Positions 9,426-21,417 of a DNA stretch of 64,000 nucleotides are shown piece by piece. The notes beneath the pieces are model-generated. The model was not told the DNA's origin. It did not search any database and saw only the letters and a list, made by a program, of their open reading frames with translations. The first letter of the stretch is position 1. Each line of letters opens with the position of its first letter. The stretch comes from Cadophora sp. MPI-SDFR-AT-0126 (lineage: Eukaryota > Ascomycota > Leotiomycetes > Helotiales > Ploettnerulaceae): positions 372,001-436,000 of the forward strand of contig JAGMVK010000004.1 of the NCBI GenBank assembly GCA_020747065.1. The letters run 5' to 3'. A program made the position numbers and the translations under genes.

Positions 9426-11207
9426 ATGGCAACTCCCGCACAAGATATCGCTGGTTCCTCCCATAAGCTGGCCAGGACCGTGTCTCACAGCCTCATGGTC
9501 TCAACTTCACCCACGGCCACCTTCCATTCTCCTTCTCCGACTGCAACTTTCCAATCCCCACCTTCCAGCTTCGGCGGGGCACAACTTACAAGAACCCAGA
9601 CTGCTCCAAAACAGCTGAAGCCTTTCGATTCTCAAGATATCAAGATCTTGCTGTTAGAGAATGTCAACCAGAGCGGCAAGGATATTCTGTTAAAACAAGG
9701 CTACCAAGTGGAGTCGATAAAGAGCTCCTTGCCAGAGGCCGAATTGATCGAGAAAATCCGGTAAGAAAGCTTCGATTGGGCAAATGAATACGAATGCTGA
9801 GTGCATCTCTAGAAATGTCCATGTTATTGGCATTAGATCAAAGACCAAGCTTAACGAGAAGGTCCTCCGTGAGGCGAAGAACTTGATTGTGGTCGGTTGC
9901 TTCTGTATCGGTACCAACCAAGTCGACCTCGAATATGCTGCCAGACACGGAATTGCAGTCTTCAACTCTCCCTTCGCCAACTCTCGAAGTGTAGCAGAGT
10001 TGGTCATTGCCGAGATCATTGCTCTTGCACGACAACTTGGAGACCGCTCAAATGAGTTGCACAGAGGGACATGGAACAAAGTCAGCGCGAAGTGCTGGGA
10101 GATTCGAGGCAAAACTCTTGGTAAATTATGCTGAGAGGGTTGTCTTAGTGACTGCTAACAAAATGGTTAGGTATAATTGGGTATGGCCATATTGGATCAC
10201 AACTTTCCGTCCTGGCGGAGTCCATGGGCATGTCAGTGATTTACTACGATGTTGTCAACCTCATGGCCTTGGGAACAGCAAGACAGGTTCCGACGCTGGA
10301 AGCACTTCTCAACGAAGCAGATTTCGTTACATGTCATGTTCCTGAGCTGCCTGAGACCAAGAACATGATCGGAGCAGCCCAGTTCGATCAAATGAAGGAG
10401 GGAAGCTACTTGATCAATGCCAGCCGTGGCACAGTTGTCGACATTCCAGCTCTCATCAACGCTTCGCGAAGCGGTAAGATTGCTGGTGCCGCATTGGATG
10501 TCTACCCAAGCGAGCCTGGTGGAAATGGTGATTACTTCACAACCGACTTGAACTCCTGGGCAGAGGATCTTCGCAGCTTGAAGAACATCATTCTTACCCC
10601 ACATATTGGTGGTAGTACTGAGGAGGCCCAACGTGCTATTGGCGCTGAAGGTGAATTGAATTATTCTCCCTTGATTTCTCATTCTAATTCTTGCAGTTGG
10701 CGAGGCTTTGGTTCGATACGTCAATTCCGGTGTTACTCTCGGCGCAGTGAACCTTCCTGAAGTTAACCTTCGTTCCCTGACTTTGGACGAGTCCAACCAT
10801 GCCAGAGTAAGTCAATCCAGCGCTCACGAGTTAATTTTTACTGACAACACCAGGTTATCTATATCCATCACAACGTCCCTGGTGTCTTGAGAAAAGGTTC
10901 TTCACATCCATTCAAGAGTTTCTACAGTATGCTAACCCAAACAGTCAATGAAATCCTTGGAGATCACAACGTCGACAAGCAGATTACTGATAACAAGGGC
11001 GATGTAGGTACTTTTGGCAGATCTAATTTGCATAACTAACCATAATTAGGTTGCCTACTTGATGGCAGATATCAGCAGCGTCCACCCACACCAGATTAAA
11101 GAAATTTCTGACGCCCTGGAGGCTTTAAGCTGTAAGATTATCCTGTGTTCTCGGAGGATATTTATCTAACCAAAGTAGCCCGAATCTTGACTAGAATACT
11201 TTACTAA
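9426..11207 (+). CDS. SER33: D-3-phosphoglycerate dehydrogenase (serine biosynthesis)
   Basis: Eight exons: 9426-9760, 9813-10120, 10171-10650, 10697-10806, 10854-10896, 10945-11003, 11050-11131 and 11179-11207. The product is 481 aa, the usual length of fungal Ser3/Ser33. The enzyme oxidises 3-phosphoglycerate to phosphohydroxypyruvate with NAD, the first step of serine synthesis. Visible are the N-terminal DIKILLLENV strand, the NAD loop IIGYGHIGSQLSVLAESMG (about 216-234), NASRGTVVD, and the catalytic PHIGGSTEEAQ. A C-terminal ACT regulatory domain contains HHNVPGVLRKVNEILGDHNV, and the protein ends TRILY. Residues 29-47 hold an imperfect duplication of TATFxSP. All phases close and motifs run across the junctions. 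A TGAGTCA element lies 138 bp upstream. Confidence 0.95.
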
Positions 11208-12142
11208 GATTGCATCGGTTGGGAATTTGGAGAAAGGATAATTTTGGGAGTAGCATTCAACAGGAGTGGCGGCGTCTTTGGGATTGCATAACTCTTCAAC
11301 ATGAATGATCCATGGGGAACCATTTGGAAAGAAGGAGCTGGATTGTATCGCTTCATGAAATAGACTTGGAAAAGTATCGTACATATCAACACTAGAAACC
11401 ATTGAAGTCAACAAGTACTCGCGAAATAGGTTACTTTGAGTTGACACACGAACTTGAACTCCACCAGCACAACCAGAAACCCCATTTGTACAGTATGTTA
11501 TCGATCTCTGCTGATCACTGAGCATCTTTGACCTCCAAGAACTTGCACTTGCACATGCATCTCTGCTCTGCTGCGCCATCATCTTGCGACTCTCATTGCC
11601 TGACACGTGATCAATGACGAAAGTGAACTGAGCAAGGCGGCTTTCCGGTTTGAGACGAGAACCTGGCAGTTCCTAGCCCGAATCACATCCCAGTCAATAC
11701 AAATTGTTGAATACTTAAATTCAAGTCGAGTGCATTTTCTCTATGGCCAAACACCATCTGTCAACACTCAATTTCCGAACGATTGTTGATAAAACTGCGT
11801 CTCCTATCTGTCAAAAGTTACCGAATCTATCCAGACCAGGGTTGCAAAGCCATCTAGAGATCCCTGCGAGTCCTCCCACCCCAGTCGAAATTATTCATTT
11901 CAGGAGCTGTACCCTGCGAGACGTCGACTCGCTCGCCAGGTCAGCAGTTCCTATCTGTCCTACACGACGAATAATCCATCAACCACGAAGTTGGCGGTTC
12001 CTTATCTCTACGATATCAATTTGACTCCGAATTGTCAAGAAATTCAGTCAACCTGCAAGAAGGAAAGAGCGACCTTACGGCCATCATCTACCCACTCTTC
12101 ACTCAATCGACCAACATCTGTTCACGACATCGAAGCATCATC
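11208..12142. other. Intergenic, no supported gene
   Basis: Open frames here (for example 11166-11606 on the minus strand, which overlaps the last exons of phosphoglycerate dehydrogenase) show no recognisable domain. The right part is presumably the leader of the cytidylyltransferase gene. Confidence 0.5.
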
Positions 12143-13674
12143 ATGTCTTCTCCATCATCCGCGGGCTCGGGCAAGAGGAAGAGAACCAATACTGCTCCTT
12201 CGAAAAACCTCACAATGGATCCCTTACAGCAAGCATCATCTCGCGACGCGTCGGGTGAGGACGGAGAGTCCACTGCGCCAGAGACGACGACCAAGAATCC
12301 TGCCAAACGATTACGATCATCGACTCACGAGAAGGTCGTGATTCCAAATGGCGATCCAGGAGAACCATCCGAGAGTACGGAAGCCTCTGAGGATATTGAG
12401 AAACGCGTGCGAAAGAGGAAGGGGAAGGATGACGAGGAAGAAGAAGACTTACCGCAATCCATGGCTCCACCACCAATTGGCAAGCTCACGGATCCGGTTG
12501 GGTACAAGACAAATCCAGCTCCAGCTGGCCGAGCAGTCAGGGTCTATGCCGATGGAGTGTTCGATCTTTTCCACTTGGGGTAAGAATCAATCCGCAAGAA
12601 TCGAGAAGTGTCCCCAAGCTGACCAAATTACAGACATATGCGCCAGTTGGAACAAGCCAAGAAAGCCTTTCCCGATGTCTACTTACTCGTAGGAGTGACT
12701 GGCGATAAGGAAACACATAAGCGGAAGGGGCTCACTGTGCTGTCTGGTCAAGAGCGAGCTGAGACAGTGAGGCATTGCAAGTGGGTTGATGAAGTCATTG
12801 AAGACTGCCCGTGGATCGTCACCCCAAAGTTTTTGGAAGAGCACAAGATTGACTATGTTGCTCACGACGACTTGCCATATGGTGCTGATGAAGGAGACGA
12901 CATTTACAAGCCCATCAAGGAGGCTGGAAAGTTCCTTGTTACCCAGCGAACTGAGGGTGTCAGTACCACAGGAATCATCACCAAGTGAGTTCATTTTAAT
13001 CTCGAGGTGAATAACAAATTCTGACAAATATACAGGATTGTCCGTGATTACGAGAAGTACATTGCACGCCAGTTCAAGCGTGGAACCTCACGTCAAGAAC
13101 TGAACGTCTCGTGGTTGAAGAAGAACGAGCTTGATCTAAAACGTCATGTTTCCGAGATGAGAGAAGCTATTCGATCAAACTGGACCACAACAGGCCAGGA
13201 ATTGGGTAAGGAGTTGAGGCAATTTTGGCAAGCGAGCAGACCTGGAAGTCCGGCTCGTATGCCAAGTAAGTTACTCCCAAGATCTCTAGAATCGCTTTGA
13301 ATAATCACTGACCACTGGTAGGCTACGACGATTCAAACAAGGGTGGGTCACTCACAAGTCCGTCTGCCCTCTCACATCTCAGCCGCCGCCTGGAGATCCC
13401 CAGACCAGACAGTCCTGGCCCAGGAAGTGATTTCGCTACTGGATACAGCCTTGGTCTCATCGGCGGCGTACGTTCATGGATGACACGAAGCCGTCAAACC
13501 AACCGCGATAGTCTCCACGGTAGCGACAGCAGCGAAGAAGACAGTGACGAGCGCTCGCCTCCACGCGGCCGTTCAGGAAAGGAGCAGACTCAAAAACAGG
13601 GCGAGGAAGAGAAGCTGGTAGATGCCCAGATTAATGCACTAATGGGGGAGAACTCGAAGCATTCTGGTGCGTAA
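12143..13674 (+). CDS. PCT1: Choline-phosphate cytidylyltransferase (Kennedy pathway)
   Basis: Exons 12143-12579, 12634-12984, 13036-13265 and 13322-13674 give 456 aa. It makes CDP-choline from CTP and phosphocholine, the rate-setting step of phosphatidylcholine synthesis, and is usually a nuclear/ER-membrane enzyme. After a charged disordered head with basic nuclear-localisation-like stretches ([16 protein letters not shown]) comes the catalytic domain. It starts [20 protein letters not shown], with the HxGH motif at 144-147 built across the first intron, and ends [18 protein letters not shown], the signature CTP-binding loop from residue 251. Then follow the helical lipid-sensing region (about 300-345) and a Ser-rich, probably phosphorylated tail. 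The start is the ATG in ATCATCATGTC; the frame is open further upstream but has no earlier ATG. Confidence 0.95.
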
Positions 13675-14261
13675 ACCAGTGGTATATGTTAGCGTCTTTC
13701 TCGTTCGAGATCTCTTTGCAGGCAAAAAGCGTTGTTTTGATTTGTATGACAATACAATTTGTTCCGGTATATACTTGATGCGATTAGAACAAAAATTCTA
13801 AAACTGTAGCCTGAATCTTCAATGAAATTACGGTGCCTTTTTTCAAAAGTAATATTATGAACTAATACGGCTATCTGCTTTTTGGATAGAAAGCAGACTG
13901 TGACTTTGAATTGTAGCATCTATCCTCATCTATGACTTCTGTATAGAAGCGGAGGATTCGTTTTACCCGGCCAAGTGTAGCAAAGAAGAGGATACCGAAT
14001 GAAAGAAGGCCGTGCTCACTTGTGAATGTATGCCAGGTGCGATAGGTTTGTCCTCCCACCCTTAGAACCTCGCTTCGGAACCCCTTTATGCCTGAATGTT
14101 GGGAAGCGGGATGGTGTGAGGTGAAGCTTGAGCGTGGATGTATGGTACAGAAATGGCAGTAATTGTTCAGACAAATGGGAATGAGGAAGTTGGGGAGGAA
14201 GCTACTTCTAAGTGACTTAAGGTCACCACAACTTGTTGATGTGGAATATGTATCTACTCCC
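13675..14261. other. Convergent intergenic region
   Basis: Presumed 3' untranslated regions of the cytidylyltransferase (+) and Elp5 (-) genes, AT-rich. No gene, RNA or clear repeat was seen. Confidence 0.5.
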
Positions 14262-15574
14262 TCAAATCTCATCTTCCTCATCATCGAAATCCTCCCTATC
14301 CTCCGCCCCCATATCATAGAGAATCCTCCCCCCATCACCCGGTCCCGCCGCGCCTCCATCCTTCTGCGCATCAAAATATGGAAGAACAACATTCTCTCTA
14401 TCTCTCTTCTGCTTCTCCGTAAGCCCTAGATTGAAAGTCGTGTTCATATCGTCCTCTTCAGCATGGACAAGCGAATCACTTCCACCAGCCGGGGAAGATG
14501 CAAATAGCGGGTGGTCGTCCAACAATACGAATTCGCTTAATGAAGAGAGCTTTGATGATTTGGCGCTGGACTGAGATGTCGAAGTTGAGGTTGCTGGAGG
14601 CAGAAGCACGAAGTTTTCCGTCACGCCCCGGCCTGACCGTCGCCGAATCTCCATATTGACCACAACACCCTGTTCGTCTTTTGCGCGTCCCTTCATACCG
14701 ACAACCACGCCCTCCCGGCCCTCTTGGATCCCGAATACGGGTTCCTGCTGGCTCTTGTCGCGCGCGCGTTTGCGAGCTAGGACTTGTGGGAGGGATGAGA
14801 CGGTTAGGATGGCGGTGGCGAGGTAGATGAGTGTTGTGAGGGGTGAGGGCGTGTACGGCGAGACAGTGGAAGGATGTGTGAGCGGTACGTCGGTTTGATA
14901 TGTTGCCAGAAGAGAGACTTGCGGGGAGATGAGGAGGGATGAGAGGAAGGGCGAGAGGTGTTGGGGGTGATTGCTTGAGAGGGGGTATAGCGTGTCGATT
15001 ATGAGGAGGTATTCTAATTTTTGTCAATATTGAATACCAAGAGGCAAAGATATGAAAGTGCTTTGACCTACTTGTTGGAAGCGAGGATGCATTTTGGGCA
15101 GAGGTTGGTGGTGGTGGGAGATGAGATAAAATCTCAGCTCTTAAAACACCAAGAGGTTTTCCACGAGCGGTAATGAATATATCGATTTCGAAAGGCACCT
15201 TCTTCTGAAGAGTTGAGAAGGAGATGAATATGATTTTATTCTTCGAAATCTGAGAGCAATCAGTTAAAGTATGAACATACAGACTTTGAGCGCGAATGAC
15301 AGCATGAGCATGATATTTGTGGCATCAAACTGAGATACTATGACCCGAAAGAAAATAACTTAGAGAGAAACGCAGATTTCGGAGCAAAATCGAGAATATG
15401 TCTTTCACAACGCACCTTCGCTCTCTTTACAAACTCTCGCAAAAGCGGTCCTCCACTCTGCTCCAGAGAATCCAATATCAATGTGAATGGACTTGCGCTA
15501 TCTCTGAGATTCAAAAGCTTTTGGAACAAAAGATTGTTATGTGTTCGTCGTTGTTGGATGAGTGAGGGCGCCAT
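14262..15574 (-). CDS. ELP5: Elongator complex subunit Elp5
   Basis: Exons 15574-15416, 15249-15072 and 15013-14262 give 362 aa. Elp5 forms a RecA-like hexamer with Elp4 and Elp6 in the Elongator complex, which makes the cm5/mcm5 modification of wobble uridine in tRNAs. The N-terminus has the family's RTHNNLLFQKLLNLRDS and SPFTLILDSLEQSG. The middle is hydrophobic (LLIIDTLYPLSS). The C-terminus carries the highly conserved FNLGLTEKQKRDRENVVLPY, followed by FDAQ, GGRILYDMGAEDREDF and an acidic tail. Splice phases were set by RAK-ISKNKIIFIS and LPTKYLLIID. The leader contains an upstream ATG (15773) opening a 78-codon frame that overlaps the main start, unless removed by splicing. It is divergent from the CUE-domain gene. 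Confidence 0.9.
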
Positions 15575-16042
15575 TTTGATTATGTTGTTTTACTTGAAGG
15601 AGATAGAAATTGATATCTGATTGGAAGATGAGGAAGTGAAAATATCGAATTCTTACCTCCTCCTTACCCGCTACAAGAATAAGCGAAGTTTCAATCAAGA
15701 TGAACCAGCCATCAGAATGAGAGCTCAGGATATCTAGTTTGACACTCTCGAGAACTCTGTACTCGTTTTGCATTCAGGCTCGAACTGGAAGGGAGCAGAA
15801 CGTGATGTTGCAGGTCATATGACTTTCACGTGAAGCACTCAGCCACATGGGGCGCAAGCGTTCGACTGCGCCTCATCAGGTGGGGTCATCTGCTGGAACG
15901 TAACGAGTTGCCTTGTTCAGTCGTCGTAAGTCCACGAGTTTATGTTGCCCAAACCCAAAGTTCTCTCTTTTCATCAACTCGAATTCTAGTGAAATTAGAT
16001 TGTCGCAATCGTCGTTTTTATCATATTCCAAACCGTATCACC
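15575..16042. promoter_or_regulatory. Divergent promoter region of ELP5 and the CUE-domain gene
   Basis: 468 bp between the two starts. No clear TATA or named element; it contains the ELP5 leader with its upstream open frame. Confidence 0.4.
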
Positions 16043-17531
16043 ATGTCGGCTCCAAAGGCCACGGATAGCCCAGTAAGTGCTGAGACGCAGCTGGATGTTC
16101 TGGTTCATGCGCTATTTACTTGTACATGAAGCTGTTGCTAATGCCACCTTTCTCTCGACAGTTGAAGAGTCCAACTGGCGCTGAATCACCAACAACTGCT
16201 CGACCATTAGAAATGGACGACGACGACGTACAAGAATCTGGAACCCTAGGCAATGATGCGCCGGCAGCATCAAGGCAAGCAACTGTTGAAGATGAACCTC
16301 CCGCGAAGCCCCCGCGCCCTTTGAGCCCTCAGCAACAAGCGGAAAATACACTTAAGGAAGCTTTCCCAAGCATTGACGCCGCTGTTGTTAAGGCTGTCCT
16401 CAGAGCTAGCGGAGGTCGTGTCGAGCCAGCTTTCAATGCTCTGCTTGGTAGGTCTACCACAGCTCGTGGAAGTATAATTACTAACTGTTGTCTACAGGAA
16501 TGTCGGATCCTGATGCCGTCAGAGAACCTACGCCTCCTCCACAGCCTCCTCGCCCTGCGGTTCCTCGTTCCGGATCTACTCCGCAATCACAACTTGAAGC
16601 TGATGAGCAATATGCTCGTCAATTGGCTGAACACTATGGTGGTGGATGGGGAGGAGATGGGCAACGTGGGGATGGACCTCGCCGGCAGCAGACAGGTCTG
16701 CGACCCGGACCCAATGAGCCACAGAAGGAACGAAGCTTCATCGATGACGATCTACCAATTATTGGAGAAAACTTGAAGAAGGGTTTCCTTGAAACGCAGA
16801 GCAAGGTCAACGGATGGATTACGACACTGAAGAAGCGTATTGATGGCGAGGATGACGATGATGTTCCTCATCAAGGATACAATGCGGGACAGCCTTCAAA
16901 TGCTCCGTACCGTTCGCGCAGAAGCAACGATGGGCGCCGAAGTGGAGATTACAATCGTTATGATGCAGATCCTCAAGTACTAAGCGATGACTTCGCAGGT
17001 ATGCAGATGAACAGCGATGGTAGTAAGTTGTTTCGTCGCAGTCCCTGCCTGATTGTCTACTAACCCGAATTCACAGCTCCAGCTCGACGTTCTACTCGCC
17101 CTCTTGCCAACCCTGACCTTTTCAAACCCACGCCTCCTGCACCGAAATCTTCCGACAGCCGTAAGGTTGCTTTCCAAGGTGGCCCACCTGAGGAAATCGA
17201 TATTTACCGTACCTCACCAAGACTAGGAGCCAAAGAGAATACGCCACCTGTCAGCAAGCAAAGCAAATGGCAGCCATTGTCTACTGTTGATCCCAGCCCA
17301 ATTGGCGAGTCCGAGAATGATCCATTCAGTCTGGGTGACAGTGAAGACGAGAAAGAGTCCAAAGATCGCGTTGGTGGTAAAGAGGTCCGGACGGACGATG
17401 CTGAGAGGCTTAAGAAGGCTGCTGCAGAAGCAATGAATGACAGTATTAGCGAGCCAGCACGGAAGCCAGAGCCCGCAGAGACTACTGGAAACAAAGACAA
17501 AATTGCCGAGAAGTTGGCAGGAAAGTCCTGA
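16043..17531 (+). CDS. CUE-domain ubiquitin-binding protein (Cue5-like)
   Basis: Exons 16043-16072, 16162-16447, 16498-17022 and 17077-17531 give 431 aa. A short acidic head leads to a CUE domain at about residues 65-108: ENTLKEAFPSIDAAVVKAVL, SGGRVEPAFNALLGMSDP. This has the FP and the LL of the three-helix ubiquitin-binding fold, the LLG|M being created across the second intron. Then follow a Pro-rich linker, the conserved EADEQYARQLAEHY helix, and IGENLKKGFLETQSKVNGWI. The rest is low-complexity and acidic. Layout fits yeast Cue5 and its filamentous homologues, adaptors linking ubiquitinated cargo to autophagy; that role is inferred. No Atg8-interacting motif was assigned with confidence. 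Start is the first ATG in CACCATGTC. Confidence 0.85.
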
Positions 17532-17987
17532 AATTGAGCGAAGGTTTGGTACTTTGGGAGGATCGATTGTTCTTTAGCCTGCATTTCTTGTTCATAGCTC
17601 AGATTGGAAGCTCAATGATATCCACATGCACTCTTGAAGTCAGACTCTGAATGATACATTTGGTCATCCCCCAGGCTTAAACTGTCTACAGTTGTCGATG
17701 ATACAATCTTCAAAATTGTATAGCCAATTAGTTGACGCAGTTTGAGTTATCTGATCTTTTTGAATAGACGTATACTCTTGAGAGATGGTATTCGAAAATT
17801 AAAAAGAACAATGTTCTAGAAAAAATGCTAGACGATGAAACCGGGGAGACCATAGCTTGAGCGTGGAGTCCAGGGCATAACAGAAGATCCTATCACGTGC
17901 CTTGTGTTTCAGGCCCTATCAGGCCGTACAATACCACCGCCGTTAGGCCTCACTCGAACTCAATGCCCCCTCATCTACAATGCAACA
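17532..17987. other. Intergenic, no supported gene
   Basis: Between two + strand genes. Presumed terminator of the CUE gene and promoter of the FAR1-type gene; no distinct element seen. Confidence 0.45.
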
Positions 17988-19061
17988 ATGCCGGCCTTGT
18001 ATCTCCGCCAGGAATTCCCCACCCTCAAAGCCTTCAAAGAGGCTCTCCATGCCTGGGCCATCGAGGCGCATTTCGAGCCGCGCATCCTAAAGTCGGATAC
18101 TGGTCGCGTTCGAGTCGGCTGCAAACGAGATCCTAACTGCCCTTTCGTCATCCGCTGCAACTGGGAGCGCAAGGGGGGACGCGAGCCCCTCGCACGCGTC
18201 ACCGTCCTCAGGGAGAGACATACATGTCTGAACGGATTGGAATGGCGGCCTGGAGGTGTTGGAGGCATTGGAAATGGCATTCCTAGCACAGTGCCAGGTT
18301 CGATTGGGGGACCAGCCAACATGATCGGTGCGCCTGGAGGGATGAACGGGCTTGGTGGACCTGGAGGACAACACCAGACCCCAGGATTAGAGATCCGTCA
18401 AGATGCAGAAGGTAATATCATGGGAGGAGCGCGCATTCTCGGACCTATCTCTCCGCGACAGAATCCCAATAACGCCTCTCCTACTCCAACACTCATTCCT
18501 GTTCTCCCCAAGGTGCAGCGGAACTCTGCCAGTCGACTGCCCTTCTTAATGGAAATACTACCGCGATTGATGAGGATCGATAAGGATACTACGCCGGTCG
18601 AGATTAGGGAGTGTTTGCTCAGAGAGTATGGCGCAGAAGTTCATCTTCAACAGTGCAGAAGGGCGAAGACTGAGATTCTGAAGAAGAGAGCTGAGCAAGG
18701 CGAGAGCGAAAACCAAGGCGTAGAGGGTGGTGGCAGTCTAGATGGTATGGGAAGTCAAGATGGAGAGGCCAGCAATAATCTCTTTGGAGGGGACCTGCAC
18801 TCGACGCCGAATCAAAACAATGCCGTCGTGAACGGAAACCCTGGTCAAGGTGGTCCTGTTGTAGGTCCAGGCCCAGATCAGGATTTTCAACTTCATACTG
18901 CTAGTGGGGTGGTCATTCCCCAGGTCGCTAGACGCAGTGAAGCGGCTTTGAGTGCTGTGAGCGAGCAGGCGGTCAGATGCCCATTTTGTATCAATCACCG
19001 CTGGATGAGAACCGTGAAGGAAGCTGTTGAGCACATGAGCATGCATGTTGTTGTTTCATGA
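17988..19061 (+). CDS. FAR1/MULE-type DNA-binding protein, probably a domesticated transposase fragment
   Basis: Single exon, 357 aa. The reading frame is open to 17904 but the first ATG is 17988. Residues 7-80 read as a FAR1/MuDR-type DNA-binding domain (WRKY-GCM1 zinc-finger superfamily): FPTLKAFKEALHAWA, then Cys45, Cys51, His78 and Cys80 as likely zinc ligands. A Gly/Pro-rich linker follows. A helical block at about 180-230 (PFLMEILPRLMRIDKDTTP, REYGAEVHLQQCRRAK) resembles the segment that follows FAR1 in Mutator-like transposases. The transposase DDE catalytic domain is absent. The C-terminus has a separate C-x2-C-x14-H-x3-H motif (331, 334, 349, 353), a possible second zinc finger. The frame is clean, so it looks functional, and a transcription-factor role is inferred. 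No terminal inverted repeats were noticed. Confidence 0.75.
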   Translation: MPALYLRQEFPTLKAFKEALHAWAIEAHFEPRILKSDTGRVRVGCKRDPNCPFVIRCNWERKGGREPLARVTVLRERHTCLNGLEWRPGGVGGIGNGIPSTVPGSIGGPANMIGAPGGMNGLGGPGGQHQTPGLEIRQDAEGNIMGGARILGPISPRQNPNNASPTPTLIPVLPKVQRNSASRLPFLMEILPRLMRIDKDTTPVEIRECLLREYGAEVHLQQCRRAKTEILKKRAEQGESENQGVEGGGSLDGMGSQDGEASNNLFGGDLHSTPNQNNAVVNGNPGQGGPVVGPGPDQDFQLHTASGVVIPQVARRSEAALSAVSEQAVRCPFCINHRWMRTVKEAVEHMSMHVVVS

Positions 19062-19933
19062 GATTGGTTTGCTATCGTTCGGATGATTAGATCGGGAATT
19101 GACAGAACCAAAGTCGGCGAGAAGGGTTTCTGCTGACAGAGTATCGTGGAAGCTACGACTTGTATGAAATACTGGAGTTGAGGGAAGGCGCTTCTGGAGG
19201 TAACTGGCAAAGAGCTTGCTTAGGGGGCGTTTCATTGTTACTTGTTTACTTTGCTACGGAAATTACAGCTGGATCGGGATGGGGCAGGAAATGGAGAAAG
19301 GGAGTTGCAATACTTTTTCTCGCTGGTCTGTTACATGAATACGTATACTTTACTCTGGACTTGAGTTCCCTTTTGACGCGAGTTTTCCTTCTCTGTCTCG
19401 CTTGAACCCGAAACCCCTTGTCAACATTGAGGTCTTCCTTGCGTGAGATGCCTTTTGCCGATCTCCCCTTTCAGGAAGATCAGTGGAGAGGGATCAATAT
19501 TACTCTGAAGAGACGTTATCCCGACCGTTACTCATGCCACATTCCAGAATCATGGTTGACACAAATCTGTTTGGTTACAAGAGGGCCAGAGATTTGGTAT
19601 AAATTTCAGCCAGCTGTGTGTTGATACTCAACCCCCTTCAAAAGTGATTGCTCGCTTTAATGATTGCAGGGTGTTGCCGAGCTGATCTGATTAAAGGGAT
19701 TGCACATATTGTCCATAGAATTCTGCCTGCCCACGTTCAAGTGCGATAAAAATTTGTATTCCGTAAGTCTATCTTCTTGAAATTAACCATCAAGTGACTC
19801 TCCCAAATTTAAAACACCTTCCCAGTCTCTTGACGCCGATAGTCTACAATTGTATACAAAATACAAGCATAAAATCCACCATCCGTTTATATCAAATCTC
19901 TCGTCACCCTATCCTATCGTATCCCATTTTCCT
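19062..19933. other. Convergent intergenic region
   Basis: No supported gene. A hydrophobic open frame at 19160-19405 is probably chance within the 3' region of the FAR1-type gene. Confidence 0.45.
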
Positions 19934-21417
19934 TTAGTGCCCCTTATCACTATCAAAAACGCCAAACATACTCGACTGATAATCGGTATATCCCTTCCTC
20001 ATATGCCCCGTAACATTAACCAACGGGCTCCCACCCATCCAATCCTCGAAAGCCCTCAGGCACTTATCCCTCTTCGCCTGATGATCAGATTTGTGACTGA
20101 TCCCGTCCGGACTGCCAAGATCGTGCCATGGCTTTTGGCCTCGGAGCAGCAGTGGTCCTTGGCATGTCAACATGCTCACGAGGTAATTCATTGCGAGGTC
20201 GTCGCAGTTGAAGGTCTCGTCTACGATATCCCGGATTTGTACGGCTATGGGATGGGCGGAGGCGTAGAACCCCATAAATTTGACATGGATGAAGGCGAGT
20301 CCGACGAGTACCACTTCGAGAATATTAGCTCTCTAGTTCAAAAATCTGAACGAAAACATGGTTTGCAAATCTGTATTGGATTCCGAGAAACAAGTTAGGA
20401 AATTGTACATACTTTGATAATAACTCTCCTGTCCGCCGTCAGTGGAGCATTTACTTTTATACCAAGTCTGCCCATTCTCATTAATGCCCACGCAGCGTCC
20501 ATGAGCACCAACAATCCTATTCTGCCCGAAGTTTCGCCAAATCTGGAACCCCCATTCGAGGTCTGAGGGCGCAAAATAAACGTCGTCATCTGAGCTGAAC
20601 ACAGCTTGGGTTTTGAGTAGAGGATCGGGCGACAGCCTATTGTTCATGCTGTTCACTTCGGAGGTGCGATGACGGACGGGTACGCCGAAGGGAGAGACGT
20701 AGTCTTCTGGTAATGTGGCGTTGAGATCGTTGTTGATGATGACGATTTCTTGAAGGGATGGAATCGGTTCTGATAGGAGCATCTTGATGGTGTTGTTGAG
20801 CTCTTTGGGTCGTTTGTAAGTCCCGATAGTTATTCTGTTTGCAATCGTGGTCAGTCTCTTAATTCCCAACGTGATAGATCTTGCAAGATCCGGCTGATTT
20901 CCCTTCGGGAGCAATTCCAAGACGCGGGTAGATCCGGATAGACCTACGTGAACTTATCATCCCTCAAATTGCTGTACTTCTGCTCCATTTCCCTCAACAC
21001 ATCCAAAGCGCCATCCATCGGGTGACAATTCGGGTCCGCAATCGCGGCCGCTGTGCTTATTCCCTGCTGGAGCACTGTTGATGTTGTAGTTTGCAAAACA
21101 ACTGAAGTCGACGTGACCACCACGACATTGGCGCCTCCATTCGCATTGGCCTTTGCCTCTTCCTCGTCGAACCCATTTCCAAAGCCTCCTACATCAACTT
21201 CTGGCACAACTACAACACCGCCTCCAGTGCGCGTATTGCCATCTTGGCCTTGCTGCGTGGGCGGTCCTACAGCTACGGGTACGAAAGATGAGACCTTGCC
21301 ACCAGGAGGTGAGAGCCGGAGGAGTATAAGGGTCGCCGATATAGAGATGAAGGCTGTTAAGAGGATCGTAGCGAGCCTGCCTGTGGGGAGTTGGGATTTG
21401 AGAGGACGGTAGTCCAT
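19934..21417 (-). CDS. GT64 (exostosin-like) glycosyltransferase, type II membrane protein
   Basis: Exons 21417-20948, 20834-20413 and 20328-19934 give 428 aa. A short cytosolic head precedes one transmembrane anchor (about residues 16-34, LATILLTAFISISATLILL). A Gly/Val/Thr-rich stem of about 100 residues follows, then the catalytic domain. It opens FTITIGTYKRPKELN, has EIVIINNDL, FGVPVRHR, and the metal-binding FSSDDDVYFAPSDLEWGF, then WRNFGQNRIVGAHGR. The last exon carries VLVGLAFIHVKFM and NCDDLAMNYLVS, with the acceptor Asp pair. This order is that of GT64 domains (EXT C-terminal/EXTL2), Golgi transferases using UDP-HexNAc. Substrate in fungi is not settled. The first junction recreates FT-ITIGTYKR; the second acceptor (AGAGAG before 20328) was chosen because it is the only one keeping frame without a stop. 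Confidence 0.82.

Noticed and set aside
11166..11606. 146-codon minus-strand open frame
   Set aside because: Overlaps the last exons of the phosphoglycerate dehydrogenase gene; no domain or splice support.
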